From Cephalopachus bancanus (lineage: Eukaryota > Chordata > Mammalia > Primates > Tarsiidae), in assembly GCA_027257055.1 (NCBI GenBank), contig JAPVLO010000039.1, positions 5,052,501 through 5,116,500 of the forward strand: DNA of 64,000 nucleotides, written 5' to 3'. Under the pieces are notes generated by a model. It searched no databases, was not told the origin of the DNA, and worked only from the letters and a program-made list of their open reading frames with translations. Positions 1 through 61,470 of the stretch are shown here, one piece after another. The position numbers and the translations under genes were made by a program. Each line of letters begins with the position of its first letter. Position 1 is the stretch's first letter.

Positions 1-44
1 GAGCCAAGGAGTCTTTGGATGAAGAGGATTAGATCATTGTAATT

Positions 45-255
45 ACTGCTGACATTTTTGGAGCACTTTCTGTGTGCCGGGAGCTGTGCTGAGAACCTTA
101 TAGCCACCCTCTCATCTCATTCCACTACAACACAAAGAGGTAGGCACCGCTTCCCCACTTGGCAGATAAGGAAACTGAGGCACAGAAAGGTTAAGACACC
201 TGCTTGAGGTTACACAGCTACAGAAGGGAAGGCTGGGTTTGAACCCCGGTCTAAA
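45..255 (-). repeat. MIR SINE
   Basis: Typical MIR order in reverse: GAGCACTTTCTGTGTGCC, GAGGTAGGCACC, GATAAGGAAACTGAGGCACA, then CACACAGCTA. Confidence 0.75.
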
Positions 256-1737
256 TTTAAGACCCAGGCACCCAGACATCAGGGATCCTGCTGCCCAGAG
301 GTTGCTTCTGGTCCGGCCACAGGGATTAATAAACACGCCAGACAAGAAGCCAAGGGCAAGGAGCTTCCAGCCTCCGGCTCTGGGGAAATTTAAAAGCCAG
401 CCTGGAAAGAGTAGAGACAAGAGGCCTGGATGCAGTTAAGAGGCCCGAGGACTCTGGGCTCCTGGATCCAGCCATACCTGAAGCTTTCAAGACCCACTCT
501 CAACTGTCCCAAATACAGGACCCAAGGAATTCCCTTTGCTGCTTAAACCAGTTTGAGTTGGTTTGTCCTGAAGGAGAGCGCATGCTCAAGAGGAGAACCA
601 AGAAGGCCTGAGGCTCTGTCCCCTGTTGTTAAGGCTGGACAGTTGACGGCAGACTCTCCTCTCTGGGATCGGCAGCTGCAGTCTCCGTCGGTAAAAGCTC
701 CCCTGGACTTTTCTGGACCTAGATAATAAATGTGCAGACCTCCGGGGCAACTTATCCAAAAATACTTGTAGAGTAACATCTAGTTTTTAAAGACAAGCTA
801 GAAATTCATTTAAAGGTCATTGAAAATACCGCAAATTGCTCTCAGCGAAAAATGCCTGGTGACACGGAAGCACTTAACTTTGGGAACGTCTCCCTGCAAC
901 CGACCTCTCTCGCCCACGCACAGGCACCTTGATGCAAGTTGCAAAGTTATAATGCGTATTTTGTTCTTATACCTGAGGAGCAGAGAACCACTGGAAGGCG
1001 GACCAGGCTCTCTCCCGTGGGGAGGGCTGTCTCTGAAAGCACGGCCCATTCCCCGCTCTGGCTTCGGGGTTGAGACTGGAATGGAAGTTAAGTCCTCGCT
1101 CTCCCCGCTCCAGCACGCAGAGCCTGCATAAAAGTGACGATTTCTGTAAACCCAACCCCTTGGCCCAGGGACCGTGCCAGAGACAACAGAGCCTCTAACT
1201 GGCCAATCGCTACGCCACGCCCCACCCCTGGGGCGCAGTGATTGGCCCAGACTGGACACATGATCCTGCTGACCAATCAGTGCTCTTCAGCCCCCCTGGC
1301 AACTGGGATTGGTTCAGAAATTGACTTGGCGCGCCCCTCGGCTGATAAGACTCACTTCTGGCGTGCGGATTGGATCTTTGGGGAGGAAGAGGCTCCCTTA
1401 TGTAGCCAAGCGAGGGCGAGGGGCGTGCACAGAACGTGATGCGTCCCCCGCCGTGCGGAAGGCAGAGAGAGAGGTGGAGGGGGGCTGGGCCCAGCTCCAT
1501 GGAGCCCTGGGGGTGACAGATTGAAGACACCTCGGCCTTGGCCTTCCTTACACGACGCCCGACGGAGACGGTTCTGCCTTGTAACCTACAGATCCCCTAC
1601 GCTGCGCACAGCCCACGGCTGGAGCCTTGCCATCTGCCCCAGACGCCAGGGACCCAGGCTTCGCGGGAGCTGACTTCTCATCCTGGCCACGTCCGGACGC
1701 GGGAAGCCAGCGGGTTGCCCCGAAACGCTCGGCCGGG
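256..1737 (-). other. SEC14L5 3' untranslated and downstream region
   Basis: The 3' UTR begins here going left. I find no AATAAA or ATTAAA on the minus strand down to position 1, so the polyadenylation site is probably outside the window. No other exon is recognisable. The part at 1100-1450 is CpG-richer and carries five CCAAT boxes (separate entry). Confidence 0.5.
1199..1376. promoter_or_regulatory. Cluster of five CCAAT (NF-Y type) boxes
   Basis: CCAAT at 1203 and 1273 on plus; ATTGG (CCAAT on minus) at 1241, 1308 and 1369. Flanks fit the NF-Y pattern, for example GGCCAATC and ACCAATCAG. Spacing is 38, 32, 35 and 61 bases. It lies about 360 bases past the SEC14L5 stop codon. Function is unknown; an internal or antisense promoter is possible. 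Confidence 0.4.
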
Positions 1738-51266
<49,529 letters not shown>

Positions 51267-51682
51267 CTGGGATGAGGGGTGACTGGTGAGGTTGCAGCGC
51301 CCTCCACTCGAAGCACCCACTGGGTGTGAGGGGCAGACCCATCTCCCTCTGGCCCCACCCACACATCTCCCCAGCCCTCAAAATGGGAGGCTGAGATGCT
51401 CCCCAAGTTACTCAGGCCAGGCCCCAAACGTCTGCCCTGTCCATTACCCACTGCTCCAGATCATGCTGACCCTTCCCAGAGCAATCAGCACCTCAGACTT
51501 TCCCCCGTCCCCATCCCAGCACACTGAGGGCCCCTGGGAACCTCACTGCCACCCACATGGCACACACATTTGCAATTCGCACACTCCCACAGTTCCCTGC
51601 ATGCATGCACCCCAAAGCTTGTCACAGACGTCCTGACCTACAATCCACCAAGCATTCGTACCCCTGCCCTCCCATGTTCTTC

Positions 51683-51960
51683 CCAGGCACCCTGACATAC
51701 ACACACAGCCATCATCACATTTCACAGTCACTATCTCTGTCACACACACGCAGGCCCCCTCCCACACGGGACCACCCTTGCACACACCCACAACTTTACA
51801 CACACACCCAGTTCCCTGGAGCACACATCTGCCCAACTGCAGGCACACAAAATTCGCCCGGTGAGCACAGACTTCGCATGCGCACCCACACCCATGCGCA
51901 CATGCACACACACATGCACACTCGCAGGAGAGATACTCACACACGCATGCACCGCCGGTC
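51683..51960. repeat. Cryptically simple CA/CACG-rich tract
   Basis: Impure CACA/CACG/ATGCACAC tract without a clean repeat unit, between the start-codon exon and the CpG island. The alternating purine-pyrimidine run could favour Z-DNA. Confidence 0.6.
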
Positions 51961-51977
51961 CCCGAAGCCCTGCTCAC

Positions 51978-52500
51978 CCTAGCCCTCGGGGAGCCTCCGG
52001 GGACGAAGCCTGGGGCAGTCCTGGACGTCCGCCCGGCCCGGGAGCTGAGCTCGCCCGGACTCCCGCGGCCGCTGGCCCCGAGCGCAACGCCTGGGTCGGG
52101 CCCGACCGCAGCTGCCCAACGCGGGGCAACCTGCCCACGGTGCGGTCGGGCCAGCTGGGCAGGGACTCCAGGGCGGGAACGAGACCTGCAGGGCCGGAGC
52201 GCTCCAGGACCCGGGACAGCGGAGATCCCGGCCTCGCCCCGCCCGCGCAGCTTGCCTTGGCCCCGCCCGGATTTACCCCACCCCCTGACTGGCCCCGCCC
52301 AGGGCTGGCCCCGCCCTGGTTATAGCCCCGCCCCTTGCTCTATAAGTCCGCGGTTTGGCCACGCCCTCAGCACGGCCCTTCTTCCAGATTGGTCCCGCTT
52401 CCGGCAAACCCGCCCCCTCATATTGGCTCCGCCCCTTCGGCACCCAGCCTCGGGAATATCCCGGTCGCAGGTAGACTCCGCCCCGACCTAGCCCCTCTCC
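51978..52500 (-). promoter_or_regulatory. SEC14L5: CpG-island promoter and probable untranslated first exon of SEC14L5
   Basis: A CpG-dense stretch with repeated GC boxes (CCCCGCCC type) lies about 0.8 kb upstream of the start-codon exon on the minus strand. A good donor (G|GTGAGC) reads out of it at 51977, so an untranslated exon 1 may end at 51978. No TATA box is convincing. The start site cannot be placed from sequence alone. Confidence 0.6.
52230..52490. promoter_or_regulatory. Array of Sp1-type GC boxes
   Basis: GC boxes recur every 20-40 bases: near 52236, 52260, 52290, 52309, 52326, 52408, 52430 and 52477, plus weaker CACGCCC forms. ATTGG motifs at about 52389 and 52423 add inverted CCAAT boxes. 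This is the strongest promoter-like segment of the window. Confidence 0.6.
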
Positions 52501-52559
52501 GAGTGGGCCCTGAGTCCAGACCAACTCTGCCCCCAGTACAGTTCACATTTGTACATTAG

Positions 52560-53875
52560 GGCATTTTACATCTCTCCTAGCTCAGGTTAACCTCGACCTC
52601 AGCCCGCTGCACTTGGACTTGAACCCGCTCCTCCACCTGGCCACGCCCCAGAGCCCCTCCTCAAGCCCCGCCCACGCATGGCTCTTTCGCTCGGTGCACG
52701 TTTGCAGAGTGTGCCTCCGTGTCAGCGTGCTGGAGAGCCACCAGTGGACGACACACACGGAAATCCTTGCCCTCATGGAGTTTGCATTCCGGCGAGAGAG
52801 ACAGACATTAAATATTCAGGCAAATATATAACATGTGAGACGGTGGAGCATGCCAGGGAGAGCAACACGAGCAGGAAAAGAGTTCAGGAACCCTGCGGAG
52901 AGAGAGGACAATTCAAGACAGGGAGGGCTGGGACCTTCCGGGGCGGGGAAGGGATGTTTTGCCCATCGCCCCCATTTTAGCTCACACCCTAACTCTTTCG
53001 TCCCTCCCAGGTGCCTCGGGGACGAGCCTCCCTCTCAAAAGTCCCCCCTTCCCGCCGCGTGTCTGTTTGGCCTGTAGGAGTCTCTGGACAGCGCTGTTAT
53101 CCTGTCATTCGTTGAACATTTGCTGAGCCCCTACTAAGTGCCGGCGCTGGGTGAATTCGCCCCTTTACACGGGGGAAACAGACAAAAGCTCCTGACCACA
53201 CGGGGAGCGGGTGGCCAGGGAGACGGACAACCCTCTGATATGCATCAAATATCTCACTGCACTCAATAATAGTCACCTCCTGTTTCCATCCTAGCCTGCA
53301 TCGCATTCTAATCATTGTTCACACGCTTTCTTTGTGGGTTTCTGGTGACTGGGAGCTCTCCCAAGAGCAGGGAGCTGCCTTTTTCATTTGACCGCATGTC
53401 CTCAAGGATCTTACTGGGCACCTGGCAGGCAAATAGGTGCCCGGTGAGCTCTTGGTTACCAAGAATGGAAACGGGACACAAAGTTCCCATCCCTGCCTGC
53501 CACAAGGCGGCAGCAGATGACAGTCCATGGCTCCTGGAATAACCACAAAGGTGGGTTGCCGGGAGACTTGGGGCCCAGGGATGCCCGCCTCACCCAGGCT
53601 CCAGGAAACGGCCAGATCTGCCCTGGCGTCAGCATGGCCCAAGGCGAGCATTAACACTGTCACCAGCAGGAAAGGCATTAAGTCAGCGCCTCCCCTGACC
53701 CCAGCCTTGAGGGAGGACATGGCTCTGAGTGGGGGGAAAGGGGTGTGACAGCCCAATGAGTACGGAGAGCTCCAAGTGGAACCGGGGGGCCCAGAGGGGA
53801 GTGAGAACGTCCTCCCTCCTCCTTCACCCCAAGGGAGGGGACTAACACCACCACCACCCTCCGCGGACACCCATT
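52560..53875. other. DNA upstream of the SEC14L5 CpG island
   Basis: No exon recognised. MIR-like reverse piece at about 53110-53170 (CATTTGCTGAGCCCCTACTAAGTGCC). Confidence 0.4.
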
Positions 53876-54425
<550 letters not shown>

Positions 54426-54448
54426 AGGTACTAGTTAAGAATCTTATG

Positions 54449-54725
54449 GGCCTGGCGCGGTGGCTCACGCCTGTAATCCCAGCACTTTGGGAGACTGAGG
54501 CAAGAGGATTACCTGAGCCCAGGGTTCGAGACCAGACCTTGTCTCTACGATAAATAAAAAAATGAGGCCGGCGTGGTGGCACGCGCCTGTAGTTCCCACT
54601 ACTTGGAATGCTGAGGTGGAAGAGTCGCCTGAGACCAGCAGGTCGAGGCTGGAGTTGTCCTGAGCATGCCACTGCACTCCAGCCTGGGCAACAGTGAGAC
54701 TCCAACTCAAAAATAAATAAATAAA
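54449..54725 (+). repeat. Alu dimer, intermediate tarsier type
   Basis: ACGATAAATAAAAAAATGAG linker; ACTCCAACTCAAAAATAAAT end. Confidence 0.8.
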
Positions 54726-54749
54726 ATTTTAATAGTTTTATAAGGTCAA

Positions 54750-54845
54750 AACTATTTTAATCCTCATTTTACAGTTAAGGAAACTAAGACACAGAGAGAC
54801 TGAGTGACTTGCTTGAGGTCACACAGTTAGTCAGGAACCCTAACC
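54750..54845 (-). repeat. MIR core
   Basis: CATTTTACAGTTAAGGAAAC, TGACTTGCTTGAGGTCACAC in reverse. Confidence 0.6.
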
Positions 54846-55359
54846 CAGGACTCTGGTTCCGAGGCTTTCTTCCCCCAGGGCTGCAACTGCCGTGCCAGGA
54901 AGATGTGATTCCCACCTGGAGTGGCACGCTACCCAGGCATCCCCAGAATGAGAAGGCGCCAGAAGGATAGGCTGGTCCCCTGGGGGTGCTGCGGCATGAG
55001 TGTCCCAGGGCAGGCCCTTCAGGGAATGACCCTGCCAGAGTGACCTTGTGAGGGGAGGTGGGTTTTGGGGGAGCCCAGAAACCACCCCATGTCTCAATAT
55101 CTTCCCAGCAGATGGGCCACTGCCTCAGAAAATTTAACCATTAATAATTCATTTATTTAAGCAAAACACTGGGTTCAATCCGAAGGCAGATGTCCCTGGA
55201 AGGCATCTTACAGGGAACCATTCTGGGCTGATTGGCTCTGGGTGACACTGAGAACACGTAAAGCAAGGAGGGGCTGGGAGAGGGAGAATCCAGGGCCCAG
55301 ACTTTTGGCCCTGAGGCTGGAGAGAATGAGACAAGCAGGGTGTGGTCCCCTGCTTTTTT
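54846..55359. other. Unassigned DNA
   Basis: No gene or repeat recognised. Confidence 0.4.
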
Positions 55360-55560
55360 TTATTGTGGCAAAATACCCATAACCAAAAAGTTACCATTTT
55401 GACCATTTCTTAGCGTGCAACTCAGAGGCATTTAGTACATTCACAGGGTTGTGCAACTGTCACCTCTATCTAGTCCCAGAACATTTTCATCACCCCAAAA
55501 GGAAGCTCCATACCCGTTAGGCTGTCACTGCTCCCTTCTCTCCTTCAGCCTCTGGCAGTC
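55360..55560 (-). repeat. L1M 3' end
   Basis: AAAGTTACCATTTTGACCAT, TTCACAGGGTTGTGCAACTG, GAACATTTTCATCACCCCAA are antisense L1M 3' phrases. Confidence 0.8.
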
Positions 55561-56044
55561 ACCCATCAGCTAATCTGCTTCTTGGAACACATCTCATTTG
55601 TCCCAGGGCTGCCTCTAAACTCTGTATCTTCCTCCCCTTTCTGGAAACAGAATCTAGGGACCGCTTGGATTTCGGAACTTCGAGGGCCGTTGGGATGATT
55701 GGCAGTGCCCTGTGTACAGGTGTGCAGGTTGTAAACTGCACAACTCTATGCCTGGCCCTGGTCATGGGAGCAGTTTTTTTTTTTGAGCAGAGGCTGACCA
55801 GAGGGCTGCCTGGCCTCCAAGTCCATTCACTGCCACAGAGGTTCCCAGATGCCTCAAGGGCTGCACGTGACCCAAAGCTGGAGAATCTCTCAGTGTGGAG
55901 AGTTGGGGGCAGGGGCAGGGAGAGGGTGGTCCTGGGGGTCCGTGTAGCCCTGTGGGAGGGGCTGGTGGCAGAGTGGTCGGGGTGGGTGCTGGAGTCAGAC
56001 CAGCCTGGTATGAGTTCTGCCGCCTCCCAAATATGTGCCGCAGT

Positions 56045-56830
56045 GACCCCTCCTTTCTTTTTCTTTTTTCATTAATCAGTATTTTTTATTATGGTTTTGT
56101 GGGGTACAGTTAAGGGTTAGGTGTACAATTACGTTTCATTCAGGCACCCTGTTGATAAGAGGTGTTTTCCCATCCCCCGACAGATATTTGCTACTGTTAA
56201 TCCCATCCCCCTCCCCCCCATAGTTTCCCAGTCCTGTCAGTCATTTTCTTATAGTAGTGCATTGGATGTTCAAGGTCCATTATATGAGTGAGAACATGTG
56301 GTATTCGGATCTTTGTTTCTGTGAGAGGTCACTCGGTATTATAGACTCTAGTTCCATCCAGGTTGCAGCGAAATTCATGATTTTGTTCTTTTTTATAGCT
56401 GCGTAGTATTCCATCGTGTATATGTACCACATTTTTTTAATCCAGTCCTCTTTTGATGGGCAGCATGGTTGCTTCCAGGTTCTTGCTATTGTGAACAACG
56501 CTGCGATAAACATACGTGTGCAGGTATCTTTTTTATAGAGTGATTTGTGTTCTTCAGGGAAATGCTCAGCCTCACTAATCATCAGGGAGATGCAAATCAA
56601 AACCACACTGAGATACCACCTAACCCCAGTCAGAATGGCAATTATCAACAACTCAAAAAATAACAGCTGCTGGAGAGGGTGTGGTGAAAAGGGAACACTT
56701 CTACACTGTTGGTGGGAGTGCAAACTAGTGCAACCTCTGTGGAAACCAGTGTGGCGATTCCTAAAAGCTCTAAAAATTGACCTTCCATATGACCCTGCAA
56801 TCCCCCTACTGGGAATAGACCCCTCCTTTC
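56045..56830 (-). mobile_element. L1 insertion with 5' inversion and target duplication
   Basis: GACCCCTCCTTTC at 56045-56057 and 56818-56830. Next to the left copy is a T-rich tail and antisense L1 3' sequence to about 56543; then L1 ORF2 3' sequence in the opposite orientation (AATCAAAACCACACTGAGAT) to 56817. Typical product of twin priming. Confidence 0.9.
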
Positions 56831-57130
56831 AAATGGAGTGACATGAAAAATTATTCAGCCTTAAGAAGGAATGACACACCGACAGGTGCTGCCACCTGGG
56901 GGATCCCGGAGGACGTCGTGCTCAGTGAGAGAAGCCAGACGCCAGAGGGCGAGTGCCGGTGCTGCCAGTCAAGTGAGTCACTGAGAGGAGTCCACCTCGG
57001 AGGTACAGAGGGAGGGCCGGGGACAGCTGGAGGAGGAGCAGGGGGACGGGGGGAGTCAGTTCACGGACACACAGTTTTGATTTTACAAGATGAAAAGCCT
57101 TCTGGAGCTGGGGCTGTGGTGTCCACTCAA
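56831..57130 (+). repeat. Older L1M 3' remnant
   Basis: TTATTCAGCCTTAAGAAGGA and GTGCTCAGTGAGAGAAGCCA are decayed L1M 3' phrases, with GC-rich drift. Confidence 0.5.
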
Positions 57131-57314
57131 CACGGTGTCTGCTTGATGCCCTGAACTGAACGCTTCCAAATGGCTATCACAGCGCGTGTTAAAAGGAGAG
57201 TTGCATGAGTGGTCCGAGTGCCCTGGTGTTTACATGAGTTGATCCAGCCAGCGGCAGACTCTGTTTCTTCACCCCCACTGCCTCACTCAGCTAGCCTTGA
57301 AACATCAGTCACAT

Positions 57315-58488
57315 TGAAAGTGCTTTTTGGTTTGTTTGCTTTTTGTTTTTGTATAGAAGTCTCACTCTGTCACCCAGGCTGGAGTACAGAGGTATACTCA
57401 CAGCCACCACAGCCTCGACCTGCTGGGCTCAGGTAATCCTTTCGCCTCAGCCTTCCAAGTAGCTGGAACGACAGGTGCACACCACCACACCCGGCTAATT
57501 TTTTTATTTTTTGTAGAGATGAGGTCCCACCAAGTTGCCCAGGCTGGTCCCGAACCCGTGGACTCAGGCAATCCTCTTGCCTCTGCCTCCCAAAGTGCTG
57601 GGATTACAGGCGTGAGCCATGGCGCCCAGCCTGGAAGTGTTTTTTTGGGTTTTGTTTTTGAGTTGGAGTCTCACTGTGTCACCCAGGCTGGAGTGCAGTG
57701 GCACGCTCGCAGCCACCACAGTCTCAACCTGCTGTGCTCAAGTGATCAGAAGTGTTTTGTTTTGTTTTGTTTTCCATGCTTATTTTACTTCTAAAGATGT
57801 GGGGTACAATTCAGGGTTAGCTATACAAGTGTTCATTATGCAGGTACCCTAGAAGTGTTTTCTTATTTTTATTTTTTGAGTTGGAGTCTCACTCCGTTGT
57901 CCAGACTGGAGTGCAGTGGCCGCTTCCGGTCACCGCAGCCTCGACCTGCTGGGCTCCGGCGATCCTTCCGCCTCAGCCTTCTAAGTAGCTGGAACTACAG
58001 GCGCAAACTACCATGCCCGGCTAATTTTTTATTTATTGTAGAGACGAGGTCTCGCCAAGTTGCCCAGACGGGTCTCAAACCCGTGGGCTCAGGCAATCCA
58101 CTCCCCTTGGCCTCCCAAAGCGCTGGGATTACAGGCTGAGCCACTGAGCCCAGCCAGAAGTGTTGTTTTTATTTTATTTATTTATTTTTTTTTTTTGAGT
58201 TGGAGTCTCACTCTGTCACACAGACTGGAGTGCAGTGGCCACTCCCAGCCACCGCAGCCCCGACCCACTGGGCTCCAGCAATCCTTCCGCCTCAGCCTTC
58301 CGAGTAGCCAGAATTACAGGCACGCGCTACCACACCCGGCTGATTTTTTGATTTATTGTAGAGATGAGGTCTCGCCAAGTTGCCCAGGCAGGTCTCGAAC
58401 CCGCGGGCTCAGGCAATCCACTCACCTCAGCCTCACAAAGGCGCGGGATTACAGGCTGAGCCACCGAGCCCAGCTAAGTGTTGTTTTT
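57315..58488 (-). repeat. Chain of five antisense retroelements separated by one repeated target
   Basis: GAAGTGTTTT-like repeats at 57316, 57634, 57749, 57852, 58157 and 58476. Between them: Alu 57345-57633, truncated Alu 57655-57748, truncated L1 3' end 57765-57851, Alu 57868-58156, Alu 58172-58475. All antisense. Confidence 0.9.
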
Positions 58489-58489
58489 A

Positions 58490-58830
58490 ATAGAGGTAAC
58501 TACAGTGCTATTCTGAGGGTGACGGAGATCACGTGTTACCCAACGGGTGGGGTGGTGTGCTAGGGTCACCCAAAGGCCGGTCGGGTGGGCCTGCTCCCAA
58601 GTGGAAACCCTCACTGGACACTCCCTGCTTCTGTGCCTCTTGGGGTATCTTCCAAGATGACTTTGGGGCACCTGGATTTTGGAATTGACCAGAGATACGT
58701 CCGGGAGAGTCACTGGGAGAGCCATGGCTCAGCTCACACATGGCATCCCCTTCCAGTCTCCGGGCTCTTCCCTGGGTGGTTTTTCTGTCTCATTCACCTT
58801 CTCTGTTACCCAAATACGTTTTAAAAAATA
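58490..58830. other. Unassigned DNA
   Basis: No gene or repeat recognised. Confidence 0.4.
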
Positions 58831-58837
58831 TGTATAG

Positions 58838-59280
<443 letters not shown>

Positions 59281-59600
59281 CCAAATACTTTTTATCCAAC
59301 CATTAAAACAGAGTTATCCACCAAAATGTCCATCAATGGAAGACTGGATAAACCCAACATGGTCTGTCCACAGAAGAGAATATGAGTCACATATAAAAAG
59401 CGACAACATGGATGGACCTTGAAAACAGGCTGAGTGACAGAAACCAGTCACAAATGCACACACAGTGCATGATTCCGTTCATATTAGATGTACAGGTCAG
59501 AAAATCCATAAGGACAGAAAACCAATGGGTTGTTCTGGGGGCTGGGGGGTGACAATGAGTGCCCAAGGACACAGGTGATACTGTCACTGGGAAAGGGCGC
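59281..59600 (+). repeat. L1M 3' end
   Basis: AAAATGTCCATCAATGGAAG, GCACACACAGTGCATGATTCC and AAGGACAGAAAACCAATGGG are sense L1M 3' phrases. Confidence 0.7.
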
Positions 59601-60475
59601 TGCTCCCAGTGTGAGTGCGCCAACGACCGGTCCTGTGTTCACGTTTGGAATGAATTCGCAACAGACACACAGAAGTGGGATAAGCGAGCAGCTTTACTGA
59701 GCAAAGAAGGACACACCCCCCAGAGAAATGCAGGTGGAGATGGCCCACGGAAGCCACTGCTTCTGCCACCTCTTGAGCTCTGACTTGCATCCTTAGGGGT
59801 CCTGAGGAGTTGGTTTCCCCTAGAAATGAGTGGTCTTAGGACTGGGTTACCATTACGCCTCCCTCACGTTGGGCAGGGGAGTTTCAGGCCCTCGAGGGTC
59901 ATAATTGGACTGTCATGGTGTCAGGTGCATGATGGAAGTGGGAGACTCTCCTGGGGTAATTCTATGCTAACAGCATTACAATGAAGGTAGAAGTAGATTG
60001 AGGTTGTCTTAGGTCAACCTTAGTTACTGATGTGCATGCTCCGGGAGTCTCTAAGTCTTCTCCTGCCTTGGAGGTCAGCTCCCACTGCAAGCATCCTGGA
60101 GAGACAGACTGTAGAGCTGCAGGTGTGTCTGTCAGGGGCCTCGCATGTAGGTGGGACATTTCCCGCAGCGAGGCCCCTCCTTGCACAATGGCCCCGCACC
60201 AGCCGCTGCAGGCATCCATGAGCTTGGGGCTTTCCTACAGCCCTCAAGTTTTCCTAGTCTAGCCTGGCTCCTCTATCCATACTGGTGCCCTAATATGAAC
60301 CACAGTGGTGGCTGTGCAGCCCCGGAAGCAAACCTAAGGCCACTGATCATGTGTGCTATCAACAGGCAAATGAAAGCTCAGAAAAGGTGGACTTATCATT
60401 CTCCTCTACTATGCTGGCTACCACCTCAAATGCCCACTGCCAAATGCCCACCCCCACAAAGTCCCGGGGGAGATG
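59601..60475. other. Unassigned DNA, possible old LTR fragment
   Basis: GCAGCTTTACTGAGCAAAG near 59690 recalls retroviral LTRs, but no paired LTR or primer-binding site is seen. Confidence 0.3.
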
Positions 60476-61367
60476 TTCTCCCCGCCCCTCCCCCAGAGCT
60501 GGCACAATGACATGAGCCCTCACCAAGGTCCTCCAGGGGCCGGCAATGACTTTCCCTTAGAGCAGAGAAGGAGCCTCGTATTAATCTCCCGTGGCTGCTA
60601 TAACAAGTTACCACACAGTGAGTGGATTTTACAAAACACATGAAGGCGGGGCTCGGTGGCTCAGCCTGTAATCCCAGCACTTTGGGAGGCCGAGGCGAGT
60701 GGATTGCCTGAGCCCGCGGGTTCGAGACAAACTCGGACAACTTGACGAGATCTCCTCTCTACAATAAATAAAAAATTAACTGGGCGTGGTAGTGCGTGCC
60801 TGTAGTTCCAGCTATTTGGAAGGCTGAGGCGGAAGGATCGCTGCAGCCTAGCAAGTCGACGCTGGTGTGGCCATGAATATGCCACTGCACTCCAGCCTGA
60901 GTCTCAGGAGTGAGACTCCAACTCAAAATAAAAATAAAAATAAATTAAAAAAACAACATGAAGCCAGGCACAAAGATGCATGTAATCTCAGCACTTTGGG
61001 AGGTGGAGGTGAGAGGATTGCCTGAGCCCAGGTGTTAAAGAGCAGCCTGGGCAACTTGGCGAGGCCTCATCGCTACAATAAATAAATTAATTCGCCAGGT
61101 GTGGTGGCGCATGACTGTAGTCCCAGCCACTTGAGAGGCTGAGGCAGTGCTGGGATTACAGGCTGAGCCACCAAGCCCAGCCTTCATGCTTTTTGTAAAA
61201 TCCACACAGCCGACCCACAAGCTGACCCACAGTGTGTGGTAACTTGCTATAGCAGCCACGAGAAATTAATACGAGGCTCCTGCTCTGCTCTAAGGGAAAG
61301 TCATTGCTGGCCCCTGGAGGACCTTGGTGACCTCATGGTATTGTACCAGCTCTGGGGGAGGGGGGAG
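60476..61367. repeat. Inverted duplication: 60476-60681 and 61146-61367
   Basis: The two segments are reverse complements over about 200 bases, the right copy having about 24 extra bases near 61212-61235. The left includes unique DNA, an old repeat and the first 35 bases of an Alu. The right sits inside the right monomer of another Alu. Confidence 0.92.
60647..60950 (+). repeat. Tarsier-type Alu 1 of the inverted-duplication locus
   Basis: Complete dimer, GGCTCAGCCTG left end, ACTCCAACTCAAAATAAAAA tail. Confidence 0.85.
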
Positions 61368-61470
61368 GCAGAAAGATTCCCTGAACCCACCAGGTCAAGA
61401 CTGCGGTGGCTGTGAGTGTGCTACTGCGCTCCAGCCTGGGTGACAGAGTGAGACTCCAACTCAAAAAAAA
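60961..61470 (+). repeat. Tarsier-type Alu 2, split by the inverted copy
   Basis: Alu sequence to GAGAGGCTGAGGCAG (61145), interrupted by the inverted copy, resumed at about 61368 with AAAGATTCCCTGAACCCACC to ACTCCAACTCAAAAAAAA. Confidence 0.88.

Noticed and set aside
1..1737. NAGPA exons expected downstream by human synteny
   Set aside because: No matching coding sequence seen; the remaining downstream DNA is too short to reach it.
59601..59860. Endogenous retrovirus LTR
   Set aside because: A single LTR-like phrase without polyadenylation signal layout, partner LTR or internal genes; left as unassigned.
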